Positions 36,652 to 44,931 of a DNA stretch of 64,000 nt are shown in pieces; the stretch's first letter is position 1; every line of letters starts with the position of its first letter. This DNA is from Henriciella sp. (GTDB lineage: Bacteria > Pseudomonadota > Alphaproteobacteria > Caulobacterales > Hyphomonadaceae). The notes under the pieces are model-generated. The model saw only the letters and a list, made by a program, of their open reading frames with translations, had not been told where the DNA came from and ran no database searches. Made by a program: the position numbers and the translations under genes. The stretch spans positions 1 to 64,000 of the forward strand of contig JAJFFK010000002.1 of NCBI GenBank assembly GCA_021776655.1. Reading direction: 5' to 3'.

Positions 36652-37551
36652 ATGTTTTTGCGCGACTTGTTTGTGATCATTGCCATATGGTTTGGCGCGC
36701 CCTTGCCTGGCGCTGCTGAGCCGGCTTCAGGACCTGTTTGCCACGGTCAAATGGTGCAAGGTGGCTTGCTGCTTTGTATGGCCCCCGAAGCAAGTACGCT
36801 GGTCATATCCGGCCCTGATGGTGCTGTCTTGCGTACGGTTCCGGTCAATCGTGGCGGGGTAGCAACAATTGGCTTGACCCGCACTGAACCGCTGGCGCTC
36901 ACAATATCTGTGGATGGAGCTGACGCACCGCCCGCGCAAATTACACTGACCGCGCGTGACGATCCGTTTCGAACCATTGAAGGGCTCGAGTGCGACAAGG
37001 TTGATGCCCGCACACCAGATCAGATTGAACATGCCGGGCAAAGCTGGGTCAAAAAGCAAGCCGCGTTCAAGACATTCTCAACCGGGGACGGCGCGCGCAA
37101 TGGCTTTATCGTGCCAGCCGACGGCCCGACATCATCGCCGTTCGGCCCGACGCGTAAATATATCGGCACCGGCGTGAAGGGTGAAACCTGCGAAAAAGTC
37201 TCGGTTCATCAGGGCTATGATCTCGCCGTACCGATCGGCACACCAATTGTCGCACCAGCAGCAGGGACCGTCGTGCTGGGCGAACCTGATCTCTATTATG
37301 AGGGCGGCGCTGTGTTTCTGGATCATGGCGACGGCTTGGTTTCAGTTCTGATGCACATGTCGCAAGTTGATGTCACGGCCGGGCAGGTCGTTGCGGCGGG
37401 CGAGCGGCTTGGCGCATCCGGCAATACCGGCCGCACGACCGGGCCGCATCTGCACTGGGCGGTCAAATGGCGCAATCCGGCCAGCGCTGGTCGCGGCGGT
37501 GATTTCTATATTGATCCAGCTTTGCTGCTTAAGTTACAGCCACTCGAATAA
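36652..37551 (+). CDS. M23-family metallopeptidase
   Basis: 299 residues with a signal peptide (residues 1-22), so exported. A beta-rich N-terminal part is followed by an M23 domain: HQGYDLAVPIGTPIVAPAAGT gives the first zinc ligands, and GPHLHWAVKW the HLH motif. Catalytic histidines are retained, so it should cut peptide bridges in peptidoglycan. It begins at once after the DUF2093 stop. Substrate detail unknown. Confidence 0.93.
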   Translation: MFLRDLFVIIAIWFGAPLPGAAEPASGPVCHGQMVQGGLLLCMAPEASTLVISGPDGAVLRTVPVNRGGVATIGLTRTEPLALTISVDGADAPPAQITLTARDDPFRTIEGLECDKVDARTPDQIEHAGQSWVKKQAAFKTFSTGDGARNGFIVPADGPTSSPFGPTRKYIGTGVKGETCEKVSVHQGYDLAVPIGTPIVAPAAGTVVLGEPDLYYEGGAVFLDHGDGLVSVLMHMSQVDVTAGQVVAAGERLGASGNTGRTTGPHLHWAVKWRNPASAGRGGDFYIDPALLLKLQPLE

Positions 37552-37555
37552 GCCC

Positions 37556-38527
37556 TCACGGCAAAAGTAGCGTCGCACCCACCGTTTTGCCGCCCTCAAT
37601 CGCGCGGTGTGCGTCGGCGGCCTCTTCGAGCTGAAAAGTCTGCCCGACATGCGGCGTGATTGTCCCGGTTTTGAGGGCGCCGAACAGCGCCGCTGCGCCG
37701 CGCTGCATCCCGCCGGGCGCGCCAACAAAAGCAAACAGGCTGGGCCGGGTCAGGATCAGTGAGCCCTTCTGGCCCAGAACACCCGGCGCAATCGGCTCAA
37801 CCGCGCCCGACGCGTTGCCATAACTGACCCACCAGCCGCGCGGTTTCAAACTGTCGAGTGAGGCCGCCGCTGAGGCTTTGCCGACGCTGTCATAGCTGAC
37901 ATCTACGCCCTCTCCACCCGTGAGTTTGCGCACCTCATTTGCCACGTCGCCGCCAGACATAACCACATCACTTGCACCAAGATCGCGCGCCCGCGCCGCT
38001 TTCTCTGCGCTTGAGGTGACCCCGATCACCCGCACTCCCAGCGACGTCGCCCACGGCACAAGCAATGACCCAACCCCGCCAACGGGTGCCCAGATCAGCG
38101 CCGTATCACCCGGCGAGGCGCGGTAGACTTCAAACAATAACATCCACGCCGTCAGCCCTTTAAGCAACACTGCGGCAGCGTCTGCTTCGCTGAGATTATC
38201 CGGCAATTTCAGCATCGTCGCGGCTGGCCCGGTATAGTGGCTGGCATAGGTTGCGCTGCCCAAATAGGCGACGCGATCACCTGCCTTCAAATGCCTGACA
38301 CCATCGCCGACCGCCTCAATCACGCCAGCGCCTTCCGAGCCCGGGACGAAGGGCAATGAAACCGGATAGAGACCGCTGCGATGATAGGTGTCGATAAAGT
38401 TCAGGCCAATCGCTAATTGGCGCACCAGGGCCTGTCCCGGTCCTGGCGCGATCGGGTCACGCGCCGTCTTGACCAGGACATCTGGGCCGCCCGTTTCATT
38501 GATCTGCATGACATATGGGTCGCTCAT
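37556..38527 (-). CDS. NADPH:quinone reductase, zinc-free MDR family
   Basis: 323 residues of the QOR group of medium-chain dehydrogenases: GLNFIDTYHRSGLYP, VPGSEGAGVIEAVGDGV and the NADPH-binding APVGGVGSLLVPWATSLG. No zinc cysteines are present. It reduces quinones by one electron in known members. It is convergent with the M23 gene (four bases apart) and divergent from rnhB. A three-copy short tandem repeat lies just before its start. Confidence 0.92.
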   Translation of the reverse strand: MSDPYVMQINETGGPDVLVKTARDPIAPGPGQALVRQLAIGLNFIDTYHRSGLYPVSLPFVPGSEGAGVIEAVGDGVRHLKAGDRVAYLGSATYASHYTGPAATMLKLPDNLSEADAAAVLLKGLTAWMLLFEVYRASPGDTALIWAPVGGVGSLLVPWATSLGVRVIGVTSSAEKAARARDLGASDVVMSGGDVANEVRKLTGGEGVDVSYDSVGKASAAASLDSLKPRGWWVSYGNASGAVEPIAPGVLGQKGSLILTRPSLFAFVGAPGGMQRGAAALFGALKTGTITPHVGQTFQLEEAADAHRAIEGGKTVGATLLLP

Positions 38528-38541
38528 CGCCGCCCTCCTTC

Positions 38542-38596
38542 TAAATCACCGTACTGGCTAAATCACCGTTTACTGGCCGAATCATCGTTTACTGGA
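38542..38596. repeat. Three-copy short tandem repeat
   Basis: About three units of AAATCACCGTTTACTGGCYG, 17-20 bases each, lie between the starts of the quinone reductase and rnhB. The units differ by a few bases and one short deletion. It fills nearly the whole divergent promoter space. Confidence 0.7.
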
Positions 38597-38599
38597 TTG

Positions 38600-39184
38600 A
38601 TGATAGAGATAGGCATGACTTGCGGCGTTGACGAGGCCGGGCGTGGTCCATGGGCCGGCCCCGTGACGGCGGGCGCGGTTATCCTACATGCCGACCGACC
38701 GATTAGCGGATTGACCGATTCGAAAAAACTGAGCGAGAAAAAACGCCTGGTCCTCGAACCTGAGATCAAGGCGAAGGTCGCTTTCTGGGCCATTGCCCAT
38801 GCCAGTCCGGAAGAAATTGACCGATTGAACATCCGCGAAGCAACGTTTCTGGCGATGCAGCGCGCCGTCGCCGCCCTCGGTATGACCCCCAGCCATATCA
38901 TCATTGACGGCAACGCCCTGCCACGCGATCTGCCTGCGCCAGCGACTGCGATCATCAAGGGCGACCTGACCGAGCCAGCCATTTCCGCCGCCTCTATCCT
39001 TGCCAAGACGGCGCGCGACCGCCTGATGATGGCGATGTGCGCCGCCCATCCCGGTTACGGCTTCAGCCAGCACAAGGGCTATGGCACAGCGGTCCACGCC
39101 GCTGCTCTGACCGCGCTCGGCCCGTGCCCGACCCACCGTATGAGTTTCGCGCCGGTGCGCCGCGCCGCAGCGGCAACGGCATGA
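38600..39184 (+). CDS. rnhB: Ribonuclease HII
   Basis: 194 residues (189 if the ATG before TCGVDEAG is used). The active-site motif GVDEAGRGPWAGP carries the first carboxylates; LTDSKKLSEKKR, HIIIDGNALP and SAASILAKTARDRLM complete the set. It cuts RNA in RNA-DNA hybrids. The track ORF begins far upstream in the divergent gene. In several alphaproteobacteria rnhB is followed by ccrM; here a GIY-YIG gene follows instead. Confidence 0.96.
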   Translation: MIEIGMTCGVDEAGRGPWAGPVTAGAVILHADRPISGLTDSKKLSEKKRLVLEPEIKAKVAFWAIAHASPEEIDRLNIREATFLAMQRAVAALGMTPSHIIIDGNALPRDLPAPATAIIKGDLTEPAISAASILAKTARDRLMMAMCAAHPGYGFSQHKGYGTAVHAAALTALGPCPTHRMSFAPVRRAAAATA

Positions 39185-39205
39185 ACAAGCAAATTTATTG
39201 AATAG

Positions 39206-39234
39206 TTAACCAATTGGGCGCGATTATTAACCAA
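39206..39234 (+). promoter_or_regulatory. Paired TTAACCAA boxes before GIY-YIG gene
   Basis: Two identical TTAACCAA octamers start 21 bases apart, about two helical turns, so both would face the same side. The octamer resembles the CtrA half-site TTAACCAT and recurs before the PleC-like kinase. They lie 22-50 bases before the GIY-YIG start. Confidence 0.35.
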
Positions 39235-39255
39235 ATGATCTGGGAGACTTGAGCT

Positions 39256-39738
39256 ATGATCCCTTATGGATGGCATGTCTGGCGCGGCGAAAGCAATCGG
39301 CGTTACCGCTTCAAAATTACCAAAACCCTGGCTGCCCTGCCTGATGCGGGCGGCATTTATGTCATGGTCAGGCGAACCTGCTTTTTCTTTCTGTCGCCCG
39401 TTTATATTGGCAAAGCGTCAAACTTGCACGGTCGCCACAGCAAGCATGAGCGATGGGAAGAAGCCCGGCGCAAAGGCGCATCGGAACGCCACTATCTCTG
39501 CATACGATCCGAAAACAAACGTCAGGAAGCTGAAGAAGATCTGATCCGTTATTACAAGCCGAAATTGAACGGCATGCTGGTCCCGCGCTCGGCCAAAGAT
39601 GGCCCTAACAATGCTCGATTGGCAAAAGGCTGGATGAGTGCCGAAGAGTATTGGGGTCTGAACCAGAAGACATCTTCGAAGTCACACACCAAGCCCAGAT
39701 CCAGCGGGTTTTGGAGGAGATCAAAAAAAGCGGCCTGA
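39256..39738 (+). CDS. GIY-YIG domain nuclease-like protein
   Basis: 160 residues with a GIY-YIG fold: GGIYVMV, then [18 protein letters not shown], and the glutamate in [15 protein letters not shown]. These are the order and spacing of the catalytic motifs of small GIY-YIG proteins. GGAG lies ahead of the ATG. The last 20 or so residues ([20 protein letters not shown]) look unlike a folded protein, while the +1 frame over the same DNA reads naturally and runs into ttcA; a frameshift is possible. DNA target unknown; repair or mobile origin both conceivable. Confidence 0.75.
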   Translation: MIPYGWHVWRGESNRRYRFKITKTLAALPDAGGIYVMVRRTCFFFLSPVYIGKASNLHGRHSKHERWEEARRKGASERHYLCIRSENKRQEAEEDLIRYYKPKLNGMLVPRSAKDGPNNARLAKGWMSAEEYWGLNQKTSSKSHTKPRSSGFWRRSKKAA

Positions 39739-39797
39739 TACGGTCTGATGCGGCCCAATACTTGAATTTGCGCCAGTGCCGGGCCAAGACGTGCGCC

Positions 39798-40670
39798 ATG
39801 GCCGATACGTCTTTCTCTAGCGTTCCACCGATCTTTGCCGACCTGCCGCCCGGCGTCAGCTTCAAGAAGCTGCGCAAACGCCTCGTGCGCAACGCGCTAC
39901 AGGTCATCGATCAATACGGCCTGATTGACCGGGCCAGCCCCAAACGCCCAAAATGGCTGGTCTGCCTGTCGGGCGGCAAAGACAGTTATGGCCTGCTCTC
40001 AATCTTGCTCGATCTGCAATGGCAAGGCGCGCTACCGGTTGACCTGCTGGCCTGCAATCTCGACCAGGGCCAGCCCGGTTTCCCCAAACATATCCTGCCC
40101 AACTGGCTCGAAAAGACCGGCGTGCCTTACCGGATCGAAACCGAAGACACCTATTCCATCGTCACCGACAAGATCGCCGCCGACCGTACTTTTTGTGCGC
40201 TGTGCTCACGCTTGCGCCGGGGCATCCTGTACCGCATCGCGCGCGAGGAAGGCTGCGACGCGATCATTCTTGGCCATCACCGCGATGATGCACTTGAGAC
40301 CTTCATGATGAACCTGATCCATGGTGGTCGCCTCGCCGCAATGCCGCCAAAACTGTTGAATGATCAAGGTGATGTCATGGTTTTTCGCCCACTGATCACC
40401 TGCGCCGAGGATGACCTCGCCAAATTTGCCGAGGCCCTGGATTTCCCGATCATCCCCTGCAATCTGTGCGGCTCTCAGGACAGCCTGCAACGCGTCGCGA
40501 TGAAACAGATGCTCGATGAATGGGAACGCAAGAAACCCGGTGTGCGCCAGGTTATGGCGAAAGCCATGACGACCGTGCGCCCGAGCCATCTGCACGATGG
40601 CGAACTGTTCGATTTCGCTGCTCTGGCTCTCGGCGCAGCAGGTGAAACCGATGACGGCGTGCCTTTTTGA
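39798..40670 (+). CDS. ttcA: tRNA 2-thiocytidine synthetase TtcA
   Basis: 290 residues from the ATG at 39798. PP-loop motif [15 protein letters not shown] binds ATP; three cysteines in [14 protein letters not shown] and PCNLCGSQ hold the iron-sulfur cluster, matching the layout in E. coli. [15 protein letters not shown] is also conserved. It thiolates cytidine 32 of certain tRNAs. The track ORF carries 49 extra N-terminal codons that overlap the GIY-YIG gene in another frame. Confidence 0.96.
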   Translation: MADTSFSSVPPIFADLPPGVSFKKLRKRLVRNALQVIDQYGLIDRASPKRPKWLVCLSGGKDSYGLLSILLDLQWQGALPVDLLACNLDQGQPGFPKHILPNWLEKTGVPYRIETEDTYSIVTDKIAADRTFCALCSRLRRGILYRIAREEGCDAIILGHHRDDALETFMMNLIHGGRLAAMPPKLLNDQGDVMVFRPLITCAEDDLAKFAEALDFPIIPCNLCGSQDSLQRVAMKQMLDEWERKKPGVRQVMAKAMTTVRPSHLHDGELFDFAALALGAAGETDDGVPF

Positions 40671-40752
40671 TTTAGCAGGTTCCGCGCTAAGCTTTGGTTT
40701 TGCCCCGCGCTAAGACGCTACGCGTCCGGGATGACAATGGAGGGTGAGGTAC

Positions 40753-40843
40753 ACAGCCCTGAGCTTGGTTCATCGGACGAGCGTAGCGAGGATCGGGAAC
40801 CCGCTTCGCCTCGCTGCGCCGAAGGCGCTTAGCGCGAGGCAAA
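40753..40843 (+). repeat. Dispersed repeat family A, full copy
   Basis: Begins ACAGCCCTGAGCTTGGTTCAT, passes a variable hairpin (GAGCGTAGCGAG), then GGAACCCGCTTCGC and GAAGGCGCTTAGCGCG. A related GCCCCGCGCTAAGACGC piece at 40700-40717 lies in inverted orientation before it. Most of the 398-base gene-free stretch between ttcA and the LysR gene is this repeat and the terminator. Confidence 0.8.
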
Positions 40844-40879
40844 AAAAGAAAACCCCGGCTGCGATATACGCGCCGGGGC
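40841..40879 (-). terminator. Rho-independent terminator of the LysR gene
   Basis: On the minus strand the order is GCCCCGGC stem, 12-base loop, GCCGGGG, then TTTTCTTTTTTT. It lies 190 bases downstream of the LysR-type gene. The rest of 40671-41068 holds a family A repeat and an ATGCATGCAT-centred palindrome near 41000-41027. Confidence 0.85.
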
Positions 40880-41068
40880 TAGAGTTTGGTTCTGTCTTGG
40901 GGGAGGAAACGCCCAATCGGAGGATTGATCGGGCTGTGCCCAGAACCTAAACACGAGCCTCATATGGCCCCCTCACGCCAGGAATCAACATGTATGTTTG
41001 CAGAAAATGCATGCATTTTTGCATACGCGGCGGCGTGTCGCACCCAAGTCCCGGTATTGCTATCGCCT

Positions 41069-41971
41069 TTATCGCAAAGGTGAGTTCCGGAACGCTTCGA
41101 CTTCCGTGGTTAAAAAGTCGCGAAACGCTGATATTCGTTTGGATCTCCGCAGGTCACTTGGATAGATGAAATAGAGATCGAAGCTCGGTCCGCTTTGATC
41201 TTCCAGCACTTTCACCAGCTGCGAATTGGTCCCAACCATATAGTCGGGTAGATCAGCCACCCCGAGACCCGCCTCGACGGCGCGCAGCATGGCTGAGACA
41301 TTATTGACTGTCAGAGCCGCTTCGCGTGGGCCGGTATCATCGCGGCCGACGCGTTCGGCAAAACTCATCGCAGTGATTGGACTATTCGTCGTGCCATAGG
41401 AAATGATGCGGTGATTATCCAGATCCTGCGGCGTGCGCGGCAGGCCGTGCGCCTTCAAATAGGCGGGCGACGCATACAGGCTGGTGCCAACTGTCGCGAG
41501 TTTACGCTGGATCAAATCGGCCTTGTCAGCGGCCCATAACCGGATGGCGCATTCCGCCTCGAGCTTGAGCAAGTCATAACTCTCACCATCATCCAGACGC
41601 AGGTCGATCCGCATATCCGCATGTTGGCGGGTAAAGTTGCCTAGCCGTGGCACCAGCCAGGTTGACCCGAACGCAACCGGCGCGGTGACTCTAAGCTGGC
41701 CCTGGGGCACATCTTGCTGATCGCGCAGCGCCGCACTCGCCCCTTGCGCGGCTGCCGACATGTCAATCGTCGAGCGGTGCAGGGTGTGGCCGCTATCGGT
41801 CAGAACCAGGCCACGGGCATGACGCTGAAACAGGGAGACGTCTAGCTGTTCTTCCAAAGCGGCGATCTGGCGCGAGACCGCCGATTGCGATATCCCCAGT
41901 CGCTCACCTGCAGCGGTCAGGCTGCCTGCTTCTGCAGCAGCATGAAATGATTTCAGCTTATCCCAGTCCAT
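41069..41971 (-). CDS. LysR-type transcriptional regulator
   Basis: 300 residues from MDWDKLKSFHAAAEAGSLTA; six track codons before it are dropped. Winged HTH with GERLGISQSAVSRQIAALEE, followed by a periplasmic-binding-like ligand domain (GQLRVTAPVAFGSTWLVPRL, VEAGLGVADLPDYMVG). It is a lone gene with no divergent partner, so the target is not evident. Inducer unknown. Confidence 0.94.
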   Translation of the reverse strand: MDWDKLKSFHAAAEAGSLTAAGERLGISQSAVSRQIAALEEQLDVSLFQRHARGLVLTDSGHTLHRSTIDMSAAAQGASAALRDQQDVPQGQLRVTAPVAFGSTWLVPRLGNFTRQHADMRIDLRLDDGESYDLLKLEAECAIRLWAADKADLIQRKLATVGTSLYASPAYLKAHGLPRTPQDLDNHRIISYGTTNSPITAMSFAERVGRDDTGPREAALTVNNVSAMLRAVEAGLGVADLPDYMVGTNSQLVKVLEDQSGPSFDLYFIYPSDLRRSKRISAFRDFLTTEVEAFRNSPLR

Positions 41972-42089
41972 CACAGGCAGTCCTTCCACAAATCAGGCAA
42001 TAGGCGCAAGTCTATTTCGTGCTGCCATAGCGAAATAATCACACGCGTCGCTTAGAATATTTACAGGTCTTATCGAAAGAGATGCGTTT

Positions 42090-42171
42090 GTTTTCGCTCA
42101 CGGCGATTTCTCAGCTTACGCTGAGAGCCTGCGCGAGCGCGACGCATTAGCGCCGGGTCGCGCTTGCGACC
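42090..42171 (-). repeat. Partial copy of the 153-bp inverted-repeat element
   Basis: 82 bases match the inner block of the element at 32311-32392 in inverted orientation with about nine mismatches by hand. The TCTCAGC/GCTGAGA hairpin is kept. The terminal inverted repeats are not preserved. It lies between the LysR gene and the S24-type gene. Confidence 0.75.
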
Positions 42172-42195
42172 TGTTTTGCCTTCGGCTTGCCTAGA

Positions 42196-42816
42196 TTACT
42201 GGCTAACCCAGAGAATACGGGCGAGCCATGTCACTTCATTCGGATGGAAAACAAGCGGGCCATGCGCTGTATTGATCGAGTTAAGCTCAACCGTCTGATC
42301 ACTCTGACGGCCAAGCACTTTTGCCATCACCTCACCGGTTTCCAGCTTGGCAACGACCCGGTCGCCGCGCCGAACCTGCGCTGTTGGTGACACCACAATC
42401 CGATCGCCCTCGCGATAAGCGGGCTCCATACTGTTGCCGCTAATCTCCAAAGCGTAGAGGCCTTCGGTCTCGCCAGCGCCGGGAAACACGACCTGATCCC
42501 ATCCGGCATCTTTGGGAAAGCCGGCATCGTCGAAAAAACCATCTGATCCGGCCTGCGCCAGTCCGATCAGGGGCGCACTCATCCCGCCTTTGCCTTCAAC
42601 CAGAAAAGCAAACTGATCAAAGCCAACATCAACCGCCGCCAAAGCGCGCGAAATACTTTCGGTTGATGGCCAGCGTGCCCGGCCGTCCTTGCTTGCGCGC
42701 TTGGATTTGTTGAACGCAGTGGCATCCAGCCCAGCCAATTTAGCCAGACCTGACACGGACAGGCCATGCTTTTCGGCTAACCGATCAAGCCCGCGCCAGA
42801 TATCGCCATGTCGCAT
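42196..42816 (-). CDS. HTH / S24 LexA-like repressor-protease
   Basis: 206 residues from MRHGDIWRGLDRLAEKHGLS. N-terminal HTH (LSVSGLAKLAGLDATAFNKSKR), then an S24 domain with the likely cleavage bond in GLAQAGS, catalytic serine in EISGNSMEPAYREGD and lysine in EVMAKVLGR. Architecture as in LexA and phage CI, though the HTH is not LexA's own. It could be inactivated by RecA. The nested inverted repeats upstream may be its own operator. It is not part of a visible prophage. Confidence 0.9.
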   Translation of the reverse strand: MRHGDIWRGLDRLAEKHGLSVSGLAKLAGLDATAFNKSKRASKDGRARWPSTESISRALAAVDVGFDQFAFLVEGKGGMSAPLIGLAQAGSDGFFDDAGFPKDAGWDQVVFPGAGETEGLYALEISGNSMEPAYREGDRIVVSPTAQVRRGDRVVAKLETGEVMAKVLGRQSDQTVELNSINTAHGPLVFHPNEVTWLARILWVSQ

Positions 42817-42854
42817 GTCAACTGCCTTTCCAGCACGCACGATCACCCGCAGGC

Positions 42855-42900
42855 TATGGTAAATGCTGATTAACCACATACCATAGGAAAATCGTCCTAT
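42855..42900. promoter_or_regulatory. Nested inverted repeats before the S24 gene
   Basis: TATGGT (42855) and ACCATA (42880) form one inverted pair, overlapping ATAGGA-N6-TCCTAT at 42883-42900. The site lies between the divergent S24-type gene and DUF952 gene, a usual place for an autoregulatory operator. Confidence 0.45.
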
Positions 42901-42995
42901 CAAGCGACCGCCAACCCTTTGACCGGACTGCATTTTCACACGCCGAAAAATGACCAATACTTGCTCCGGCGTGAAATCCCTGCTTGAGACGCCTG

Positions 42996-43355
42996 ATGAC
43001 CAAGTCAGATGATCAGCGCCTGTATAAAATCCTCAGTGCAAATGACTGGGCAGTGGCGCAATCTCTAGGCTATACACGCACGGCGCTCGATCAGGGCGAC
43101 GGCTATGTTCACCTGTCAACGCGGGCGCAAGTCGCCGAAACCCTGGCGCTGCATTATGCCGGGCAAGCGGGGGTCCAATTACTGGAATATGCGACGAGCG
43201 CGTTTACCCACGGCCTAAGCTGGGAAGAAAGCCGGGGCGGTCAGCTCTTCCCGCACCTCTATGGCCGGTTGCACATCAATGCTGCAAAGCGCGTCTGGTC
43301 CTTGCAACCAGACGCAGACGGCAATCCCATCCTGCCAAGCGATATTGACCGATGA
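42996..43355 (+). CDS. DUF952 protein
   Basis: 119 residues from the ATG before TKSDDQRLYKIL. The DUF952 marks are YKILSANDWAVAQ, GYVHLSTRAQVAETLALHY and the ending FPHLYGRL. Members lie next to pyrD in alphaproteobacteria, as here with a four-base overlap, but the role is unknown. The fold is thought to be related to ADP-ribosyl-type or glutathione-transfer proteins; I make no claim. Confidence 0.9.
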   Translation: MTKSDDQRLYKILSANDWAVAQSLGYTRTALDQGDGYVHLSTRAQVAETLALHYAGQAGVQLLEYATSAFTHGLSWEESRGGQLFPHLYGRLHINAAKRVWSLQPDADGNPILPSDIDR

Positions 43356-44419
43356 GTCTCACCGATCTCGCCGTCGCCATGATCAAGAAATTGCCACCCG
43401 AGGCGGCGCATACTACTACCATAAACGGCCTGAAACTGGGCATTGGCCTACCCCGGATTAGCCCGACAAGCTGGGACATTCCAGTCACTTTACCGCGTTC
43501 GGGATTGGCCCTGCATAACCCGGTTGGGCTGGCCGCCGGGTTTGACAAGAATGGCGACGTGCATGTGCAAATGGCGCGGTTTGGGTTTGGCTATATTGAG
43601 TGCGGAACAGTGACGCCGCAGCCTCAACCCGGCAATCCGAAGCCACGGATCTTTCGTCTGAGCGACGACAAGGCCGTGATCAACCGGCTCGGCTTCAACA
43701 ATCACGGGCTCGACTATTTCACCCGCCACCTGGCCAAATTCCCACTGACGGCGCAATGCCCGGTTGGCGCAAATGTCGGTGCCAACAAGACCAGCGAGGA
43801 CTTCGTCGCCGACTATGAGACCGGCATCGTGGCGGTCTACGATTTGGCCAGCTATATCACCCTCAATATTTCCAGCCCGAACACGCCGGGTTTGCGCGAT
43901 CTGCAAGACAAGGGGGCGCTGCAAGAATTGCTGGAACGGTGCGGCGACGCAAATCAACGTGCTGGCGGCGACAAACCGGTCTTCCTGAAAATCGCGCCCG
44001 ATCTGAATGAGCAAGCGATCGCCGAGATTATTGAGACTGTGCGCGGGCCCGGCCATTGGCTTTCCGGTCTGATCATTTCCAACACCATGCTAGCCCGGCC
44101 AGACAGCTTGCAATCGAGCCACAAGACCCAAGCGGGCGGCCTGTCTGGCGCGCCGCTCATGGCACCGTCCACGCAAGTGCTCAAGGCCTTTGCCAGTGAG
44201 CTGAACGGCGCGTTCGACCTGATCGGCTGCGGCGGTATTTGCAGCGGCGCCGACGCCTATGCCAAGATCCGCGCCGGCGCGCATGCTGTGCAGCTCTACT
44301 CGGCGCTCGTCTATCACGGCCCAGGCCTGGTCGCGAAAATCAATGCCGACCTCGCCGCCTGCCTGAAGGCTGATGGGTTTAGCTGCGTTGCCGATGCGGT
44401 GGGCGCGGATCTGACATAA
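43352..44419 (+). CDS. pyrD: Dihydroorotate dehydrogenase (quinone)
   Basis: 355 residues, class 2 enzyme using quinone. N-terminal amphipathic helix, NPVGLAAGFDKNGD, GFGYIECGTVTPQPQPGNPKPR, and catalytic serine in NISSPNTPGLRDLQ. FMN-binding GCGGICSGADAYAKIRAGAHAVQLYSA split across the end region is complete. It makes orotate in pyrimidine synthesis at the inner membrane. Overlaps DUF952 by ATGA. Confidence 0.97.
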   Translation: MSLTDLAVAMIKKLPPEAAHTTTINGLKLGIGLPRISPTSWDIPVTLPRSGLALHNPVGLAAGFDKNGDVHVQMARFGFGYIECGTVTPQPQPGNPKPRIFRLSDDKAVINRLGFNNHGLDYFTRHLAKFPLTAQCPVGANVGANKTSEDFVADYETGIVAVYDLASYITLNISSPNTPGLRDLQDKGALQELLERCGDANQRAGGDKPVFLKIAPDLNEQAIAEIIETVRGPGHWLSGLIISNTMLARPDSLQSSHKTQAGGLSGAPLMAPSTQVLKAFASELNGAFDLIGCGGICSGADAYAKIRAGAHAVQLYSALVYHGPGLVAKINADLAACLKADGFSCVADAVGADLT

Positions 44420-44524
44420 ACTAAACCCCCGCCAAAGCGAGGGTTTGAATGGCCAAAAGCCGAAATATCGTCTCTGCAAGCAGAGGGAATGGCACTTACG
44501 TCCATAGCTTAGATAGCCCACAGG

Positions 44525-44914
44525 TAGTAGTTCGGGTATGTTGGGAAGCCGCAGATGGAGCTTCTTAACGATCTCAGAAAAGTCTCGCGGTGTTACTTTA
44601 GCCTGATTTCTAAAGCCGTGAATACGGTCTTTTGATGCAGCGTAAATATGGGAGCAAATGATCTATGTGTCCTTACCATTATTGATAATGTCATCTTGCA
44701 ATAAGTGACAATATTCAATGTCTGCATCCGGCATTTTTGATGTTGCTGGCACCAGCAAGTAAGGTAATTTGGATTTATTTTTGATCGATACTATTATCGA
44801 AGGATGCCTGCCACGAAACTCTGGGGGCATTCCGTCATCTGCAAAGTCGCACAACACGATTGACTTAATCGGGTGAGTAATAATCAAGGAGCGCTTATTA
44901 GGATTGAATACCAT
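44525..44914 (-). pseudogene. PemK/MazF-type toxin gene with in-frame TAG
   Basis: From the ATG at 44914 the first 83 codons read as a PemK/MazF fold: SIVLCDFADDGMPPEFRGRHPSI, then LPYLLVPATSK. A TAG at 44663-44665 interrupts. After it the same frame continues with IICSHIYAASKDRIHGF and TPRDFSEIVKKLHLRL, which look like the usual last part of the toxin (tryptophan-IC-H-I-TVSKDR-L). A TGG to TAG change would explain it. The frame has no own stop later, running on antisense to pyrD. No antitoxin gene is next to it. The region is richer in AT than its neighbours, hinting at transfer. Confidence 0.7.
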
Positions 44915-44931
44915 TGTCGGTCCCTTCTCTT

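Noticed and set aside
40999-41027. Palindrome around ATGCATGCAT as an operator
   Set aside because: It lies between the 3' end of the LysR gene and its terminator, far from any gene start; kept only as a note.
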